Assembly (NCBI RefSeq): GCF_003268025.1 | Contig: NZ_QLUW01000003.1 | Location: 372,001 to 436,000 of the forward strand | DNA: 64,000 nucleotides | Reading direction: 5' to 3' | Source: Paenibacillus montanisoli | GTDB taxonomy: Bacteria; Bacillota; Bacilli; Paenibacillales; Paenibacillaceae | Shown here: piece by piece, positions 27,181 to 35,838 of the stretch | How positions within the stretch are numbered: the first letter of the stretch is position 1 | How the letters are laid out: each line of letters starts with the position of its first letter | The notes under the pieces: generated by a model | Told to the model about the DNA's origin: nothing | Database searches by the model: none | Seen by the model: the letters and a program-made list of their open reading frames with translations, nothing else | Program-made: the position numbers and the translations under genes

Positions 27181-28071
27181 ATGAAACTTATCACAAACGG
27201 CGATGCGGCTGCTGAATTGCTTCGGAGGTGCAGCTTTGCGGCATCGCATCGCGTTATCCCCTGGCGGGAAAGCTGGATTGATGGGCCCAGGCCGTTGAGG
27301 TGGTGGGAGGCGGAAGAAGCCGAAGCACGCGCCGCTTGGTTTGAGCGGGAGTTCGGCGTCCCGATGGCACGGTACATCGCGCAGTGCCGCGAGCAGCACG
27401 CCGAGCTGGTTCAAGGCGCTGCGGCCGGCGAGGAGCTTATGCTTTGGTTCGAATACGATTTATTCGACCAGTCCATGCTGGCTGCACTGCTATATCGGTT
27501 GTGGAGCTTGAATCGGCCAGCGGAAAAAACGGCGCCTCTGAAGCTCTCCTGGGTCATTGCCGAGACGGTCGAAGGCGTCCCGGATTTCCGCGGGCTCGGT
27601 CAGCTGACGCCGGAGCAGCTGACCGGATTGTGGCCGCAGCGCAAGCCGGTTAGCGAGAAGGAGCTAGCGGCCGGAGCCAGGGCTTGGGCGGCTTACGCGG
27701 ACGGGAGCGCATCGGCGATCGAAGCATGGCTTCGCGAGGATGGCTCAGTCCTTCCCGTCATGGCTGCTGCGCTGCGCTTCGAACTGGAGCGTTTGCCTGC
27801 CTTCGCAGCGGACGGATTGGGCGTCGTGGAGCGGGAAACCCTGCGGGCGCTCGCTGCGGAACAGGCCATGACCCCGGACAAGCTGTTCGGCAAAGTGTCG
27901 GCAGCGCTGCCGATGCTGGGCATGGGGGACTTGTCGTATTGGTCTGTATTGAACCGGATGGCCGAAGGCGATCATCCGCAGCTTGTGATCGATGGGGAGG
28001 AGCCGCTTCCGGGCTTCGATTCGGTACATCCGATTGATTGGCGTAAATGGCGCATTCGCCGAGCGGCCTAA
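27181..28071 (+). CDS. DUF1835-domain protein
   Basis: About 296 residues, soluble. The N-terminal MKLITNGDAAAELLRRCSF, followed by VIPWRESWIDGPRP, is the pattern of DUF1835. The central LMLWFEYDLFDQSMLAALLY and the helical C-terminus, ending IDWRKWRIRRAA, fit the DUF3658-type second half that usually accompanies it. The biochemical role of this family is unknown. GAAGGG at 27165-27170 is 10 bases before the ATG at 27181; an in-frame ATG at 27172 is too close to it. The gene is divergent from the PAS-XRE regulator, with overlapping upstream regions, so joint control is possible. Confidence 0.75.
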   Translation: MKLITNGDAAAELLRRCSFAASHRVIPWRESWIDGPRPLRWWEAEEAEARAAWFEREFGVPMARYIAQCREQHAELVQGAAAGEELMLWFEYDLFDQSMLAALLYRLWSLNRPAEKTAPLKLSWVIAETVEGVPDFRGLGQLTPEQLTGLWPQRKPVSEKELAAGARAWAAYADGSASAIEAWLREDGSVLPVMAAALRFELERLPAFAADGLGVVERETLRALAAEQAMTPDKLFGKVSAALPMLGMGDLSYWSVLNRMAEGDHPQLVIDGEEPLPGFDSVHPIDWRKWRIRRAA

Positions 28072-28185
28072 TGATTTTTATGCGATCTGAAACGGAATGG
28101 GAAACTCAGGAATGGCTTGGCGCGAATTGGGCACTCTAATTGGGAGATGGATCATTTTGAAGTCTGAGAAGGATGTGCCTGATCG

Positions 28186-28587
28186 ATGCAGAACGATACT
28201 GCATTATTTTTTCAATTCGGTGACAACAATTCCGCCTCGCTGGCGTGCAGTACGCTGCGGGAGCTTGGTTACGATCCTGTCATCCAGCAGGATGCCGGCG
28301 TCCATATTCACATGAGAGGCAGCGATCTCACCTCTGCTTTGGAAATCGCTCAAGCCCATGGCGGCCAGCTCGCTGTACAATCCTCCATTCCGGATATCGA
28401 GCTCACGAATAATGCCTACAATATGGACAGCATTACGATTCCGGCGCATGTCGTCAACGAAGATTTAATCGCGCAAGAGGAAGCGCAGAGCGGACTTCGG
28501 AACTGGGATGACGATGCCCCGCAGGAAGACAGCTTTATCCCGGATGACGGGTCGTACGGTTATTTCTCGGGAGACGTGCATACGTAA
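28186..28587 (+). CDS. Conserved-looking small protein of unknown function
   Basis: A 133-residue acidic soluble protein I do not recognise. Residues 5-65 have a strand-helix-strand pattern (ALFFQFGDNNSASLACSTLR, GYDPVIQQDAGVHIHMRGSD, then a helix SALEIAQAHGG), like a small ferredoxin-like or ACT-like fold. The C-terminal 40 residues are rich in Asp and Glu and ends in YGYFSGDVHT. GAAGGA lies 15 bases before the ATG, a little far. A strong terminator follows directly, which supports a real gene. Confidence 0.6.
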   Translation: MQNDTALFFQFGDNNSASLACSTLRELGYDPVIQQDAGVHIHMRGSDLTSALEIAQAHGGQLAVQSSIPDIELTNNAYNMDSITIPAHVVNEDLIAQEEAQSGLRNWDDDAPQEDSFIPDDGSYGYFSGDVHT

Positions 28588-28607
28588 GCGATTTGTATTT
28601 GCGCTTG

Positions 28608-28645
28608 AAAAGCCGATCGGTAAGCCAATGCCGGTCGGCTTTTTT
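28608..28645 (+). terminator. Rho-independent terminator
   Basis: Arms 28608-28620 and 28631-28643, with one T-G pair, running into a T tract ending at 28645. Confidence 0.85.
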
Positions 28646-28659
28646 GCTGTGCGCGGAGC

Positions 28660-28686
28660 GTGACGGAGCGTCATTTATGCTATAAT
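28660..28686 (+). promoter_or_regulatory. Candidate promoter of the ROK regulator gene
   Basis: A perfect TATAAT at 28681-28686 with a weak -35 GTGACG at 28660-28665. TGACG-gag-CGTCA (28661-28673) is a short palindrome next to the -35 and could be a regulator site. Confidence 0.45.
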
Positions 28687-28715
28687 GCCGATATCTAGCA
28701 ATTGGCAAGGAGCGG

Positions 28716-29984
28716 ATGGCAGTGCATTCGATGAGGGGCGCGAACAACCGAACGGTCAAGAGCATGAACCGGACCGCGGCGCTTCAATATATCCGCAAGC
28801 AGGGGCAAGCCTCGAGGGCAGACATTGCCGGACATACGCGCCTCAGCTTCACGGCGGTCAAAAATATGATCGACGAGCTCGTTTCCTGCCGCTTGATCGG
28901 CGAGGTCGGCTACGACGAATCCAGCGGCGGCCGCAAGCCGCTGCTTTATAAATTAAAGGAAGACCGTTTCTACGCCATCGGGCTGCACCTCAGCGTTTCC
29001 CGCATTCATGTTGCCGTCCTTAATCTTGAAGGCAGCGTAAAAGCCCGCTTCGAGACCGAGACGGATCCGGATACGCTGCAATCGGATGCGATCGTAGGGC
29101 AGCTGATCGGCTGTATCGAGGAAGCGATCCGATCGTCCGAGGTGGAGCGGAGCCGCATACTCGGCATCGGGATGGCGATCCCAGGGCCGCTTGATCCGTT
29201 CGAAGGCATCGTGCTGTCGCCGCCGAACATGCAGGGGCTTGCGGGCGTTCCGCTGAAGCGGCGGATCGCGGACCATTTTGGCATCGAGACCTTTATCGAG
29301 AAAGACGCAGACCTGATTGCCCTCGGGGAATATTGGCACGGCGCCGCGCAAGGGAAGCAGAACGTATTCTATCTCGATGCCGATATCGGCATCGGAAGCG
29401 GCATGATTCTTGGGGGCAAGCTGCATCACGGCTCTCCCTACGGCGCCGGCGAGGTAGGGCATGGCACGATTCATCTCGATGGTCCCCGCTGCAATTGCGG
29501 GAATTACGGCTGCCTGGAGGCCGTCGCGTCAGGTATCGCGATCGAACGGCGGGCAGGGGAGGAAATCCGACGCGGCGCGGAAACGACATTCCGGGAACGT
29601 TATCTTGCGGATGAGAACTCCGTATCGATCTATACGATTCTGCAGGAAGCGAAATCCGGAGACCCCTTGTCAAATCAGCTTCTGTTGGAATCGGCACGCT
29701 ATGTCGGCATTGCGCTCGGCAACGTCATTCATTTGCTGATGCCGGAGATCGTCATTATCGGAGGAACGCTTGCGCACGGTTACCAACCGTATGTCGAGCA
29801 AACGAGGGACATCGCCATGAACCGGATCTTCGCCGCCTTCGCCGACAAGGTCCGCATTCATAAAGCGGAGCTTGGCATGCTCGGAGGGGCAATCGGCGCG
29901 GGTACGCTGGTGCTGGAGCATTTCTTCGGCAAAGACGTAAGTGAATGGGCTGAATCGGAGCCGCCGCTGCTGCTGCAGGAATAA
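28716..29984 (+). CDS. ROK-family transcriptional regulator (NagC/XylR type)
   Basis: About 422 residues. The N-terminal helix-turn-helix is at residues 15-75 (RTAALQYIRKQGQASRADIA, LSFTAVKNMIDELV). The ROK domain follows, with YAIGLHLSVSRIHVAVLNLE in place of the usual phosphate-binding DxGxT loop, so it is probably not catalytic. It keeps the structural zinc motif CNCGNYGCLE. AAGGAG is only 3 bases from the ATG and 9 bases from a GTG at 28722, which may be the true start. It most likely represses the isomerase-kinase-mannosidase operon directly downstream, where a 26-bp palindrome covers the promoter, and releases it when a sugar or sugar phosphate binds. Confidence 0.88.
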   Translation: MAVHSMRGANNRTVKSMNRTAALQYIRKQGQASRADIAGHTRLSFTAVKNMIDELVSCRLIGEVGYDESSGGRKPLLYKLKEDRFYAIGLHLSVSRIHVAVLNLEGSVKARFETETDPDTLQSDAIVGQLIGCIEEAIRSSEVERSRILGIGMAIPGPLDPFEGIVLSPPNMQGLAGVPLKRRIADHFGIETFIEKDADLIALGEYWHGAAQGKQNVFYLDADIGIGSGMILGGKLHHGSPYGAGEVGHGTIHLDGPRCNCGNYGCLEAVASGIAIERRAGEEIRRGAETTFRERYLADENSVSIYTILQEAKSGDPLSNQLLLESARYVGIALGNVIHLLMPEIVIIGGTLAHGYQPYVEQTRDIAMNRIFAAFADKVRIHKAELGMLGGAIGAGTLVLEHFFGKDVSEWAESEPPLLLQE

Positions 29985-30041
29985 GGCGGCTCTTTGCTTG
30001 TTCGATTCTTAAATTAATATTGAAAAGTCGGCGAAATATTA

Positions 30042-30085
30042 TTGACGGTTTTCTGGAATCGACTGTAGTATGTAAACTATAGTCG
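30042..30085 (+). promoter_or_regulatory. Promoter with 26-bp palindromic operator
   Basis: TTGACG (30042-30047), an 18-base spacer and TAGTAT (30066-30071) form a good promoter. CGACTGTAGT (30060-30069) and ACTATAGTCG (30076-30085) make an inverted repeat with a single mismatch that covers the -10 box. It is the likely binding site of the ROK regulator encoded just upstream. Confidence 0.65.
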
Positions 30086-30151
30086 CCACTTTTTAATACC
30101 ATATTAATAAGTTAGACAAATACGTTCTTCACCGAAAGGAGCCGATGGATT

Positions 30152-30784
30152 ATGAATCAGCATCTGCATGCGCTCCACAGCAAGTATCCTGAGCTGGCGG
30201 TTTGTCTCGACGACATCCGGCGCAGCTTCGAGCTGCTCGAGGCCTGCTACAGGCAAGGCGGTCAGGTTCTGGTCGCCGGCAATGGCGGCAGCGCGTCCGA
30301 CAGTGAGCATATCGTCGGCGAATTGATGAAAGGGTTCATGCTGCCGCGTCCGGTTCCGCAGCCGTTCCGGGATACCGTCCTGCAGTTGTTCCCGGATGAA
30401 GGGGAAGCGCTGTGCAGCGGCCTGCAAGGCGCTTTGCCCGCTATTTCGCTCGTCAGCCACGGCGCGCTCATGACGGCGTTCGCGAACGATGTGTCCGCCG
30501 AGCTCGTCTTTGCGCAGCAGGTATACGGCTACGGCCGACCCGGCGATGCGTTGATCGCGATCAGCACCTCCGGCAATTCCCGCAACATCTTGCGCGCGCT
30601 TCAAGTGGCCAAAGCGAAAGGGATGGTCAGCATCGGTTTGACCGGCGGCGCAGGCGGACAAATGAAAGCGCTTTGCGACTGCACGATAGCGGTGCCCGGT
30701 GAAGGGACGCCAGCTATTCAGGAGCGGCACCTGCCGATTTACCATACGCTCTGCATCATGCTGGAGGAGGCGTTCTTCGGATGA
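30152..30784 (+). CDS. SIS-domain sugar-phosphate isomerase, GmhA-like
   Basis: A 210-residue single SIS domain. The phosphosugar-binding loop is GNGGSASDSEHIVGEL, followed by MKGFMLPRP, and a second Ser-rich loop reads AISTSGNSRNILRAL. Both resemble sedoheptulose-7-phosphate isomerase GmhA/DiaA, yet no lipopolysaccharide heptose genes are present and the organism appears Gram-positive. Its stop overlaps the start of the ROK kinase by four bases, so the two are translationally coupled and probably act on the same sugar. A role in converting a sugar 6-phosphate released by the mannosidase is plausible; the true substrate is unknown. AAAGGAG precedes the ATG. Confidence 0.8.
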   Translation: MNQHLHALHSKYPELAVCLDDIRRSFELLEACYRQGGQVLVAGNGGSASDSEHIVGELMKGFMLPRPVPQPFRDTVLQLFPDEGEALCSGLQGALPAISLVSHGALMTAFANDVSAELVFAQQVYGYGRPGDALIAISTSGNSRNILRALQVAKAKGMVSIGLTGGAGGQMKALCDCTIAVPGEGTPAIQERHLPIYHTLCIMLEEAFFG

Positions 30785-31758
30785 AGCTGACGTTTGCCGG
30801 CCTCGATATTGGCGGAACGAAATGCGCGGCGACGATCGGACGCTCGATCGGCGACAAGATTGAACTGATCGATAAGATTTCATTTCCTACCCCGCCGGAG
30901 CCTGAAGCCGCCATCGAGCGGCTTGGCACGGAGCTGGAGCTGCTGCTGAAAGGGCATCCTGCGGAGAAGGCCCGGCTGACTGCCATCGGCATCAGCTGCG
31001 GGGGACCGCTGGACAGCGGGCGGGGCTTGATTCTGTCGCCGCCGAATTTGCCGGAATGGGACCGAATCGATGTCGTATCGCCGTTCAAGCGGCGCTTCGG
31101 CGTTCCGGTCGGCTTGCAAAACGATGCCAACGCATGCGCGCTCGCAGAATGGAAGTGGGGCGCTGGCCGAGGGACGCGCAACATGGTTTTTCTGACGTTT
31201 GGTACGGGCATGGGCGCGGGGCTCATTCTGGACGGCCGCCTCTACGCCGGGACGAACGACAACGCCGGCGAGGTCGGGCATGTCCGTCTGGCAGAAGACG
31301 GGCCGGCAGGGTATGGGAAAGCCGGATCGTTCGAAGGCTTCTGCAGCGGAGCGGGAATCGCGAGGCTCGCGCAGCGAGTCGCGGCGGAGCGGCTCGAAGC
31401 AGGCGGGAAGCTGCCGTCCTTCTATCGCGGCGAGTGCGACAGCATTACGACCAAGGACGTCGCGGAAGCGGCGCGGCAGGGAGACCCCGATGCGGTGCGT
31501 ATTTTCCGGGAGGTCGGCCGGATGCTTGGACGAGGCGCCGCCATGCTGATCGATATACTTAATCCGCAGCGGATCGTGATCGGGAGCATTTACGGAAGGC
31601 AGCAAGAGCTGCTTCAACCCGTAATGATGGAGGAGCTGCGCAAGGAGGCGCTCGGCGGATCGCTGGCTGCTTGCGCCATTGTGCCTGCCGGGCTTGGCGA
31701 ACAGGTCGGCGATTACGCCGCGCTCTCCGTCGCCGGCAATCTGGTTGCCGGTCAATAA
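30781..31758 (+). CDS. ROK-family sugar kinase lacking the zinc motif
   Basis: A 325-residue protein without a DNA-binding domain. GLDIGGTKCAATIG is an intact phosphate loop, followed by ISCGGPLDSGRGLILSPPNL, LQNDANACALAEW with the catalytic Asp, and FGTGMGAGLILDGRL. It should phosphorylate a hexose or amino sugar with ATP. The usual CxCGxxGCxE zinc site is replaced by a cysteine-poor stretch around GKAGSFEGFCSGAGI, so it belongs to a divergent ROK subgroup. It overlaps the SIS gene by ATGA and is followed after 30 bases by the GH38 gene. Mannose or a mannose-containing sugar is the natural guess for its substrate. Confidence 0.87.
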   Translation: MKLTFAGLDIGGTKCAATIGRSIGDKIELIDKISFPTPPEPEAAIERLGTELELLLKGHPAEKARLTAIGISCGGPLDSGRGLILSPPNLPEWDRIDVVSPFKRRFGVPVGLQNDANACALAEWKWGAGRGTRNMVFLTFGTGMGAGLILDGRLYAGTNDNAGEVGHVRLAEDGPAGYGKAGSFEGFCSGAGIARLAQRVAAERLEAGGKLPSFYRGECDSITTKDVAEAARQGDPDAVRIFREVGRMLGRGAAMLIDILNPQRIVIGSIYGRQQELLQPVMMEELRKEALGGSLAACAIVPAGLGEQVGDYAALSVAGNLVAGQ

Positions 31759-31788
31759 ACAAACTCATGGGGAAGAGGGATGGTAGCG

Positions 31789-34287
31789 ATGCGTAACGAC
31801 ATTCGTCTGCATATGATCGGCAATGCCCATTTGGACCCGGTATGGCTGTGGCAATGGCAGGAAGGGTATGCGGAAATCAAGGCAACGTTCCGATCGGCGC
31901 TCGACCGGAAGAAGGAGTTTCCGGATTTTATCTTCACATGCGCCGGTGCCGCCTACTACGAGTGGATTGAACAGAATGCGCCCGACATGTTTGAAGAGAT
32001 CCGCGGCCGCGTACGCGAAGGACGCTGGGTCATCGTCGGAGGCTGGTGGATTCAGCCGGACTGCAACCTGCCTTCCGGAGAATCGTTTGTGCGGCATGGC
32101 TTGTACAGCCAGCGGTATTTTCGGGAGAAACTCGGCGTCACGGCAAAGGTCGGCTATAACGTGGATTCCTTCGGCCATCACGGCATGCTGCCGCAAATTT
32201 TAAAAAAAAGCGGCATGGACGCTTACGTCTATATGCGTCCCGGGGAGCACGAGCAGCATATGGACCGGAGCTTGTTTCGGTGGAGGAGCCTTGATGGCAG
32301 CGAAGTACTTACGTTCCGCATTCCGATCAGCTACAACAACTCGACTGCTACGAAGCTTGAGGATAAGGTTTACGGTAAAGCGTTAGAGGGCATGGCGCTG
32401 GCGGAGCAACATGAGCATAGCTTTATGGGCTTCTACGGGGTCGGGAATCACGGCGGCGGCCCGACGATCGCGAATATCCGGTCGATCCGCAAGCTGCAGG
32501 CGGAGCTCGGAAGCGGGCGGTTCCGGTTCAGCTCGCCGAATGCTTATTTTGATGAAATGCGTGAAAGCGGCCAGCAGTTTCCGGTCTACGAGAACGATCT
32601 GCAGCACCATGCCAGCGGCTGCTACTCCACGCACTCGGAGTCGAAGGCGCTGAACCGCAAGGCGGAGCACCGGCTGCTCGCCGCCGAGACATTCGGTACG
32701 CTCTCTCATTTGTTGACCGGCTATGCTTATTCAAGCGAAGAGATCCAGCGGGGCTGGAAGAACGTTATGTTCAACCAGTTCCATGACATTATGGGCGGCT
32801 GCTCCATCCGGGAAGCGTTCACGGACGCGCGGGAATCGTACGGCGAATCGTTGAATATTGCGGCGGTGACGCTCAATGCGGCGCTCCAGCGGATTTCGTG
32901 GTCCATCGATACGATGAAGCCCGAGATTGGGTCGCTCAGCAAGGACATGGACTGGGTGCTCTGGGAGCAGAAGGATGCCGGCGTGCCTGTCGTCGTATTT
33001 AATCCGTTGTCCTGGGAGGTTCATACGCTCATACAGGTGAATAAGCAGGTCACCAGCGTCTCCGATGACCAAGGCGAGGTCGTGGAGCATCAAATCGTGC
33101 GCGGCTCGCGGACGAACGGCAAAGACGATAAATACGATACCGCCTTCATGGCGCGTATCCCGGCGATGGGCTACCGGGTGTACTGGATCTACAAGCGGAA
33201 GGCGCTCGGCGCAGCGGCCGCTCCCGTCCATCAGTTGACCGCGGAGCCTGCGGCGCTCGAGAATGACTGGCACCGGATCGAGTTCGAGCCGCATACCGGG
33301 CATATCCGAAAGCTGTATGATAAAAAGCATGGCGTTGACGTCTTAACCGGAAGCGGGGCCGTGCCGGTCGTCATTGACGAGCATCACTGCGATACCTGGG
33401 CGCACGGCGTATTCGAGTTCCGCAACGAGATTGCGAGATTCGGCGATGCGCAGGTGAAGCTGCTGGAGGCGGGACCGCTGCGAGCCGTCATGCGGGTGAC
33501 GAGCCGCTACGGGATGTCCGTGCTGCGGCAGGATTTCATTCTGTACCGCGACAAGCCGGGCATCGAAGTGAAGGCGAAGCTGGACTGGCATGAGAAGCAC
33601 AAAATGCTGAAGCTTTCCTTCCCCGTGCGCGTCCGCGATCCGAAGGCGACCTACGAAATACCGTACGGCTACATCGAGCGTCCGGTGAACGGGGAAGAGG
33701 AACCGGGCCAGCGGTGGCTCGACGTCTCCGGCGAACCGGAGAATGGCGGTCTGCAGCGGTACGGCCTAACGCTGCTGAACGATTCTAAATACAGCTCCGA
33801 CGTGCTGGGGAACGATCTGCGGATGACGGTCGTACGCAGCCCCATCTTCGCCGACCATTTCGGCGAGCGGGACGAATATTGCGAATACATGGATCAAGGG
33901 GAACAGCACTTCAGGTACATGCTTGTTCCCCACGCGGGCGATTGGCGCGATGCGGACGTATCCAAGAAGGCGTGCGAACTGAACGTTCCGCCGATTTATA
34001 TCGTGGAAACGTATCATCAAGGTACGCTGCCGCAGATGTTCGAGGGCGTTCGGGTGTCGGCGGAACATGTCATCGTCACGGCGTTCAAGCCTGCCGAGGA
34101 CGGCGACGGGTATATTTTGCGATGCTATGAGACCTGCGGGAGAGCCGGCGATGTTCGGATCGAAATTCCTGCGCTGGACCGGGTATGGACGGTGCAGATC
34201 GGCAAATGCGAGATCAAGACGTTCCGGATTCCCGCGGACTCGGACCGTGACGTATTCGAGGTGAATTTGATCGAGTTCTCCCTCTAA
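31789..34287 (+). CDS. GH38 alpha-mannosidase
   Basis: About 832 residues of the bacterial cytoplasmic GH38 type. The zinc site begins with AHLDPVW (H14, D16). The nucleophile is D126 in GYNVDSFGHHG. GVGNHGGGPTI provides the later zinc histidine. A three-helix bundle and beta-sandwich domains fill the C-terminal half. It hydrolyses terminal alpha-mannosides with retention. GGAAGAGGG is 9 bases from the ATG at 31789; the in-frame ATG at 31780 abuts the ribosome site. No signal peptide. It ends the ROK-controlled operon, and its partners suggest that the released sugar is phosphorylated and isomerised. Confidence 0.92.
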   Translation: MRNDIRLHMIGNAHLDPVWLWQWQEGYAEIKATFRSALDRKKEFPDFIFTCAGAAYYEWIEQNAPDMFEEIRGRVREGRWVIVGGWWIQPDCNLPSGESFVRHGLYSQRYFREKLGVTAKVGYNVDSFGHHGMLPQILKKSGMDAYVYMRPGEHEQHMDRSLFRWRSLDGSEVLTFRIPISYNNSTATKLEDKVYGKALEGMALAEQHEHSFMGFYGVGNHGGGPTIANIRSIRKLQAELGSGRFRFSSPNAYFDEMRESGQQFPVYENDLQHHASGCYSTHSESKALNRKAEHRLLAAETFGTLSHLLTGYAYSSEEIQRGWKNVMFNQFHDIMGGCSIREAFTDARESYGESLNIAAVTLNAALQRISWSIDTMKPEIGSLSKDMDWVLWEQKDAGVPVVVFNPLSWEVHTLIQVNKQVTSVSDDQGEVVEHQIVRGSRTNGKDDKYDTAFMARIPAMGYRVYWIYKRKALGAAAAPVHQLTAEPAALENDWHRIEFEPHTGHIRKLYDKKHGVDVLTGSGAVPVVIDEHHCDTWAHGVFEFRNEIARFGDAQVKLLEAGPLRAVMRVTSRYGMSVLRQDFILYRDKPGIEVKAKLDWHEKHKMLKLSFPVRVRDPKATYEIPYGYIERPVNGEEEPGQRWLDVSGEPENGGLQRYGLTLLNDSKYSSDVLGNDLRMTVVRSPIFADHFGERDEYCEYMDQGEQHFRYMLVPHAGDWRDADVSKKACELNVPPIYIVETYHQGTLPQMFEGVRVSAEHVIVTAFKPAEDGDGYILRCYETCGRAGDVRIEIPALDRVWTVQIGKCEIKTFRIPADSDRDVFEVNLIEFSL

Positions 34288-34288
34288 T

Positions 34289-34326
34289 GCAAGAGAACCC
34301 TCGCTTGATTGCGAGGGTTCTCTTGC
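34289..34326. terminator. Hairpin terminator between convergent genes
   Basis: A perfect 16-base stem (34289-34304 and 34311-34326) with a 6-base loop, 2 bases after the GH38 stop. T residues are few, but its position between convergent genes supports a shared terminator. Confidence 0.7.
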
Positions 34327-34336
34327 TGTTTCTGAA

Positions 34337-35608
34337 TTATTCGCCGCCGGTTGCGGTCATCGCCGCGTGGCTGCCAGCCGTATAGCCGGTCGAAAACGCT
34401 GCGGTGATGTTATATCCGCCGGTGTAGCCGTGGATATCAAGAATTTCACCGCAGAAATAGAGCCCCTTTTTGCACTTGGATTGCATGGTCTTCGGATCGA
34501 TTTCCTTCAAATTCACCCCGCCTCCTGTGACGAAAGCCTCCTCGATCGATAATGTGCCGTTCACCTTGATCGGAAAAGCCTTCAGCAGCTGGCATAGCTC
34601 GCGCCAATCATGCTTAGGAATATTGTCGTAGGTGACGTACGGGTCCAGCATCGTCGAGCCGAACACAATCGGCAATATCCGGTCCGGCAGGTACCCTTTC
34701 AGCACATTTATGACTGCTTTCTTGGCTTCCAGCTTCGCCGCATGCATTGTTTCATTATAGATCTCATCGACGTTCTTGTCCGGGAAGAAGTCGATCGTCA
34801 GCTGAACGGGCGATTGGGTTTTGGCCCGCTGCTTCACGACGAATTGGCTGCAGCGCAGCGCAATCGGGCCGGAGATGCCGAAGTGCGTGAACAGCATGTC
34901 GCCGCGGTGCGTGACGAGCGGCTTGCCTTTCTCGTTCAGCACGCTGAGCGTTATATCCCGAAGCGCAAGGCCTTGGACTTCGCGCTTTGCAATAAAATCC
35001 TCCTTGGAGGTCAAAGGCACCTCGGTCGGAAACAGCGGCGTAATGGTGTGGCCGGCCTCTTCCGCCCAAGCGTAGCCGTCGCCAGTCGAACCGGTGTGCG
35101 GAACCGATTTGCCGCCGACCGCGACGATAACGGTTTTGCTTTCGATTCGCTTGCCGCCAGCCAGCTTCACGCCCAGCACCTTCTCTTCGTCATAGAGGAT
35201 GCCGGCGACGGGCGAATTGACAAGCAGCTCTACGCCGTACCGCCTCACTTGGCCGACCAAGGCATCGACAACCGTCTTCGCTTTGTCCGATACCGGAAAC
35301 ATGCGCCCGTTGTCCTCTTCCTTGAGCGCGATGCCTAATCCCTCAAAGAACTCGATAATATGTTTGTTTGAGAAATTGCTCAATGCGCTGTGCAGAAACC
35401 GCCCGTTGCCCGGAATGTTTTTAATCAGCTCGTCCGTCTCTTTATTGTTGGTGACGTTGCAGCGTCCGCCGCCGGAAATCCCCAGCTTGCGGCCAAGCTT
35501 ATCCCCCTTGTCGAGCAGCAGAATCCTCTCGCCCTGCTTGCCGGCCGCCACCGCAGCCATCAATCCGGCGGAACCTGCGCCTACGATTATGACATCATAT
35601 TCTTTCAT
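34337..35608 (-). CDS. HI0933/YtfP-family FAD-dependent oxidoreductase
   Basis: A 423-residue flavoprotein. The N-terminal YDVIIVGAGSAGLMAAVAAG is the FAD dinucleotide-binding fold, followed by the family-specific LGISGGGRCNVTN. The middle has VIVAVGGKSVPHTGSTGDGY and the C-terminus FVTGGGVNLKEIDPKTM and YFCGEILDIHGYTGGYN, which are typical of the HI0933/BaiN/YtfP group. Members are cytoplasmic NAD(P)/FAD oxidoreductases, mostly without a defined substrate in Bacilli. It is a single gene convergent with GH38 and appears unrelated to the sugar loci. Confidence 0.9.
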   Translation of the reverse strand: MKEYDVIIVGAGSAGLMAAVAAGKQGERILLLDKGDKLGRKLGISGGGRCNVTNNKETDELIKNIPGNGRFLHSALSNFSNKHIIEFFEGLGIALKEEDNGRMFPVSDKAKTVVDALVGQVRRYGVELLVNSPVAGILYDEEKVLGVKLAGGKRIESKTVIVAVGGKSVPHTGSTGDGYAWAEEAGHTITPLFPTEVPLTSKEDFIAKREVQGLALRDITLSVLNEKGKPLVTHRGDMLFTHFGISGPIALRCSQFVVKQRAKTQSPVQLTIDFFPDKNVDEIYNETMHAAKLEAKKAVINVLKGYLPDRILPIVFGSTMLDPYVTYDNIPKHDWRELCQLLKAFPIKVNGTLSIEEAFVTGGGVNLKEIDPKTMQSKCKKGLYFCGEILDIHGYTGGYNITAAFSTGYTAGSHAAMTATGGE

Positions 35609-35838
35609 TATACCTGACTCCTAAATAAGCGAATTTTCGCTAAAAAATTACCGAACCTGTGCGCGTTTTGCCGGTAATTATCATACTACCCCGATCCATT
35701 CGCGTCTACTCGACAGTATTATAGAAAACTAGCATTTTGATACATTGTAAAATGACCAAACCTGTGATTTAATCGGGATAACAGGTATTCTCTGATACAG
35801 AATATGGCATTCTAGTAGGAAGGGTGGGACTTGTTTTT

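Noticed and set aside
30152-30784. LPS heptose biosynthesis (true GmhA)
   Set aside because: No other heptose genes are nearby and the organism looks Gram-positive; the operon points to sugar catabolism.
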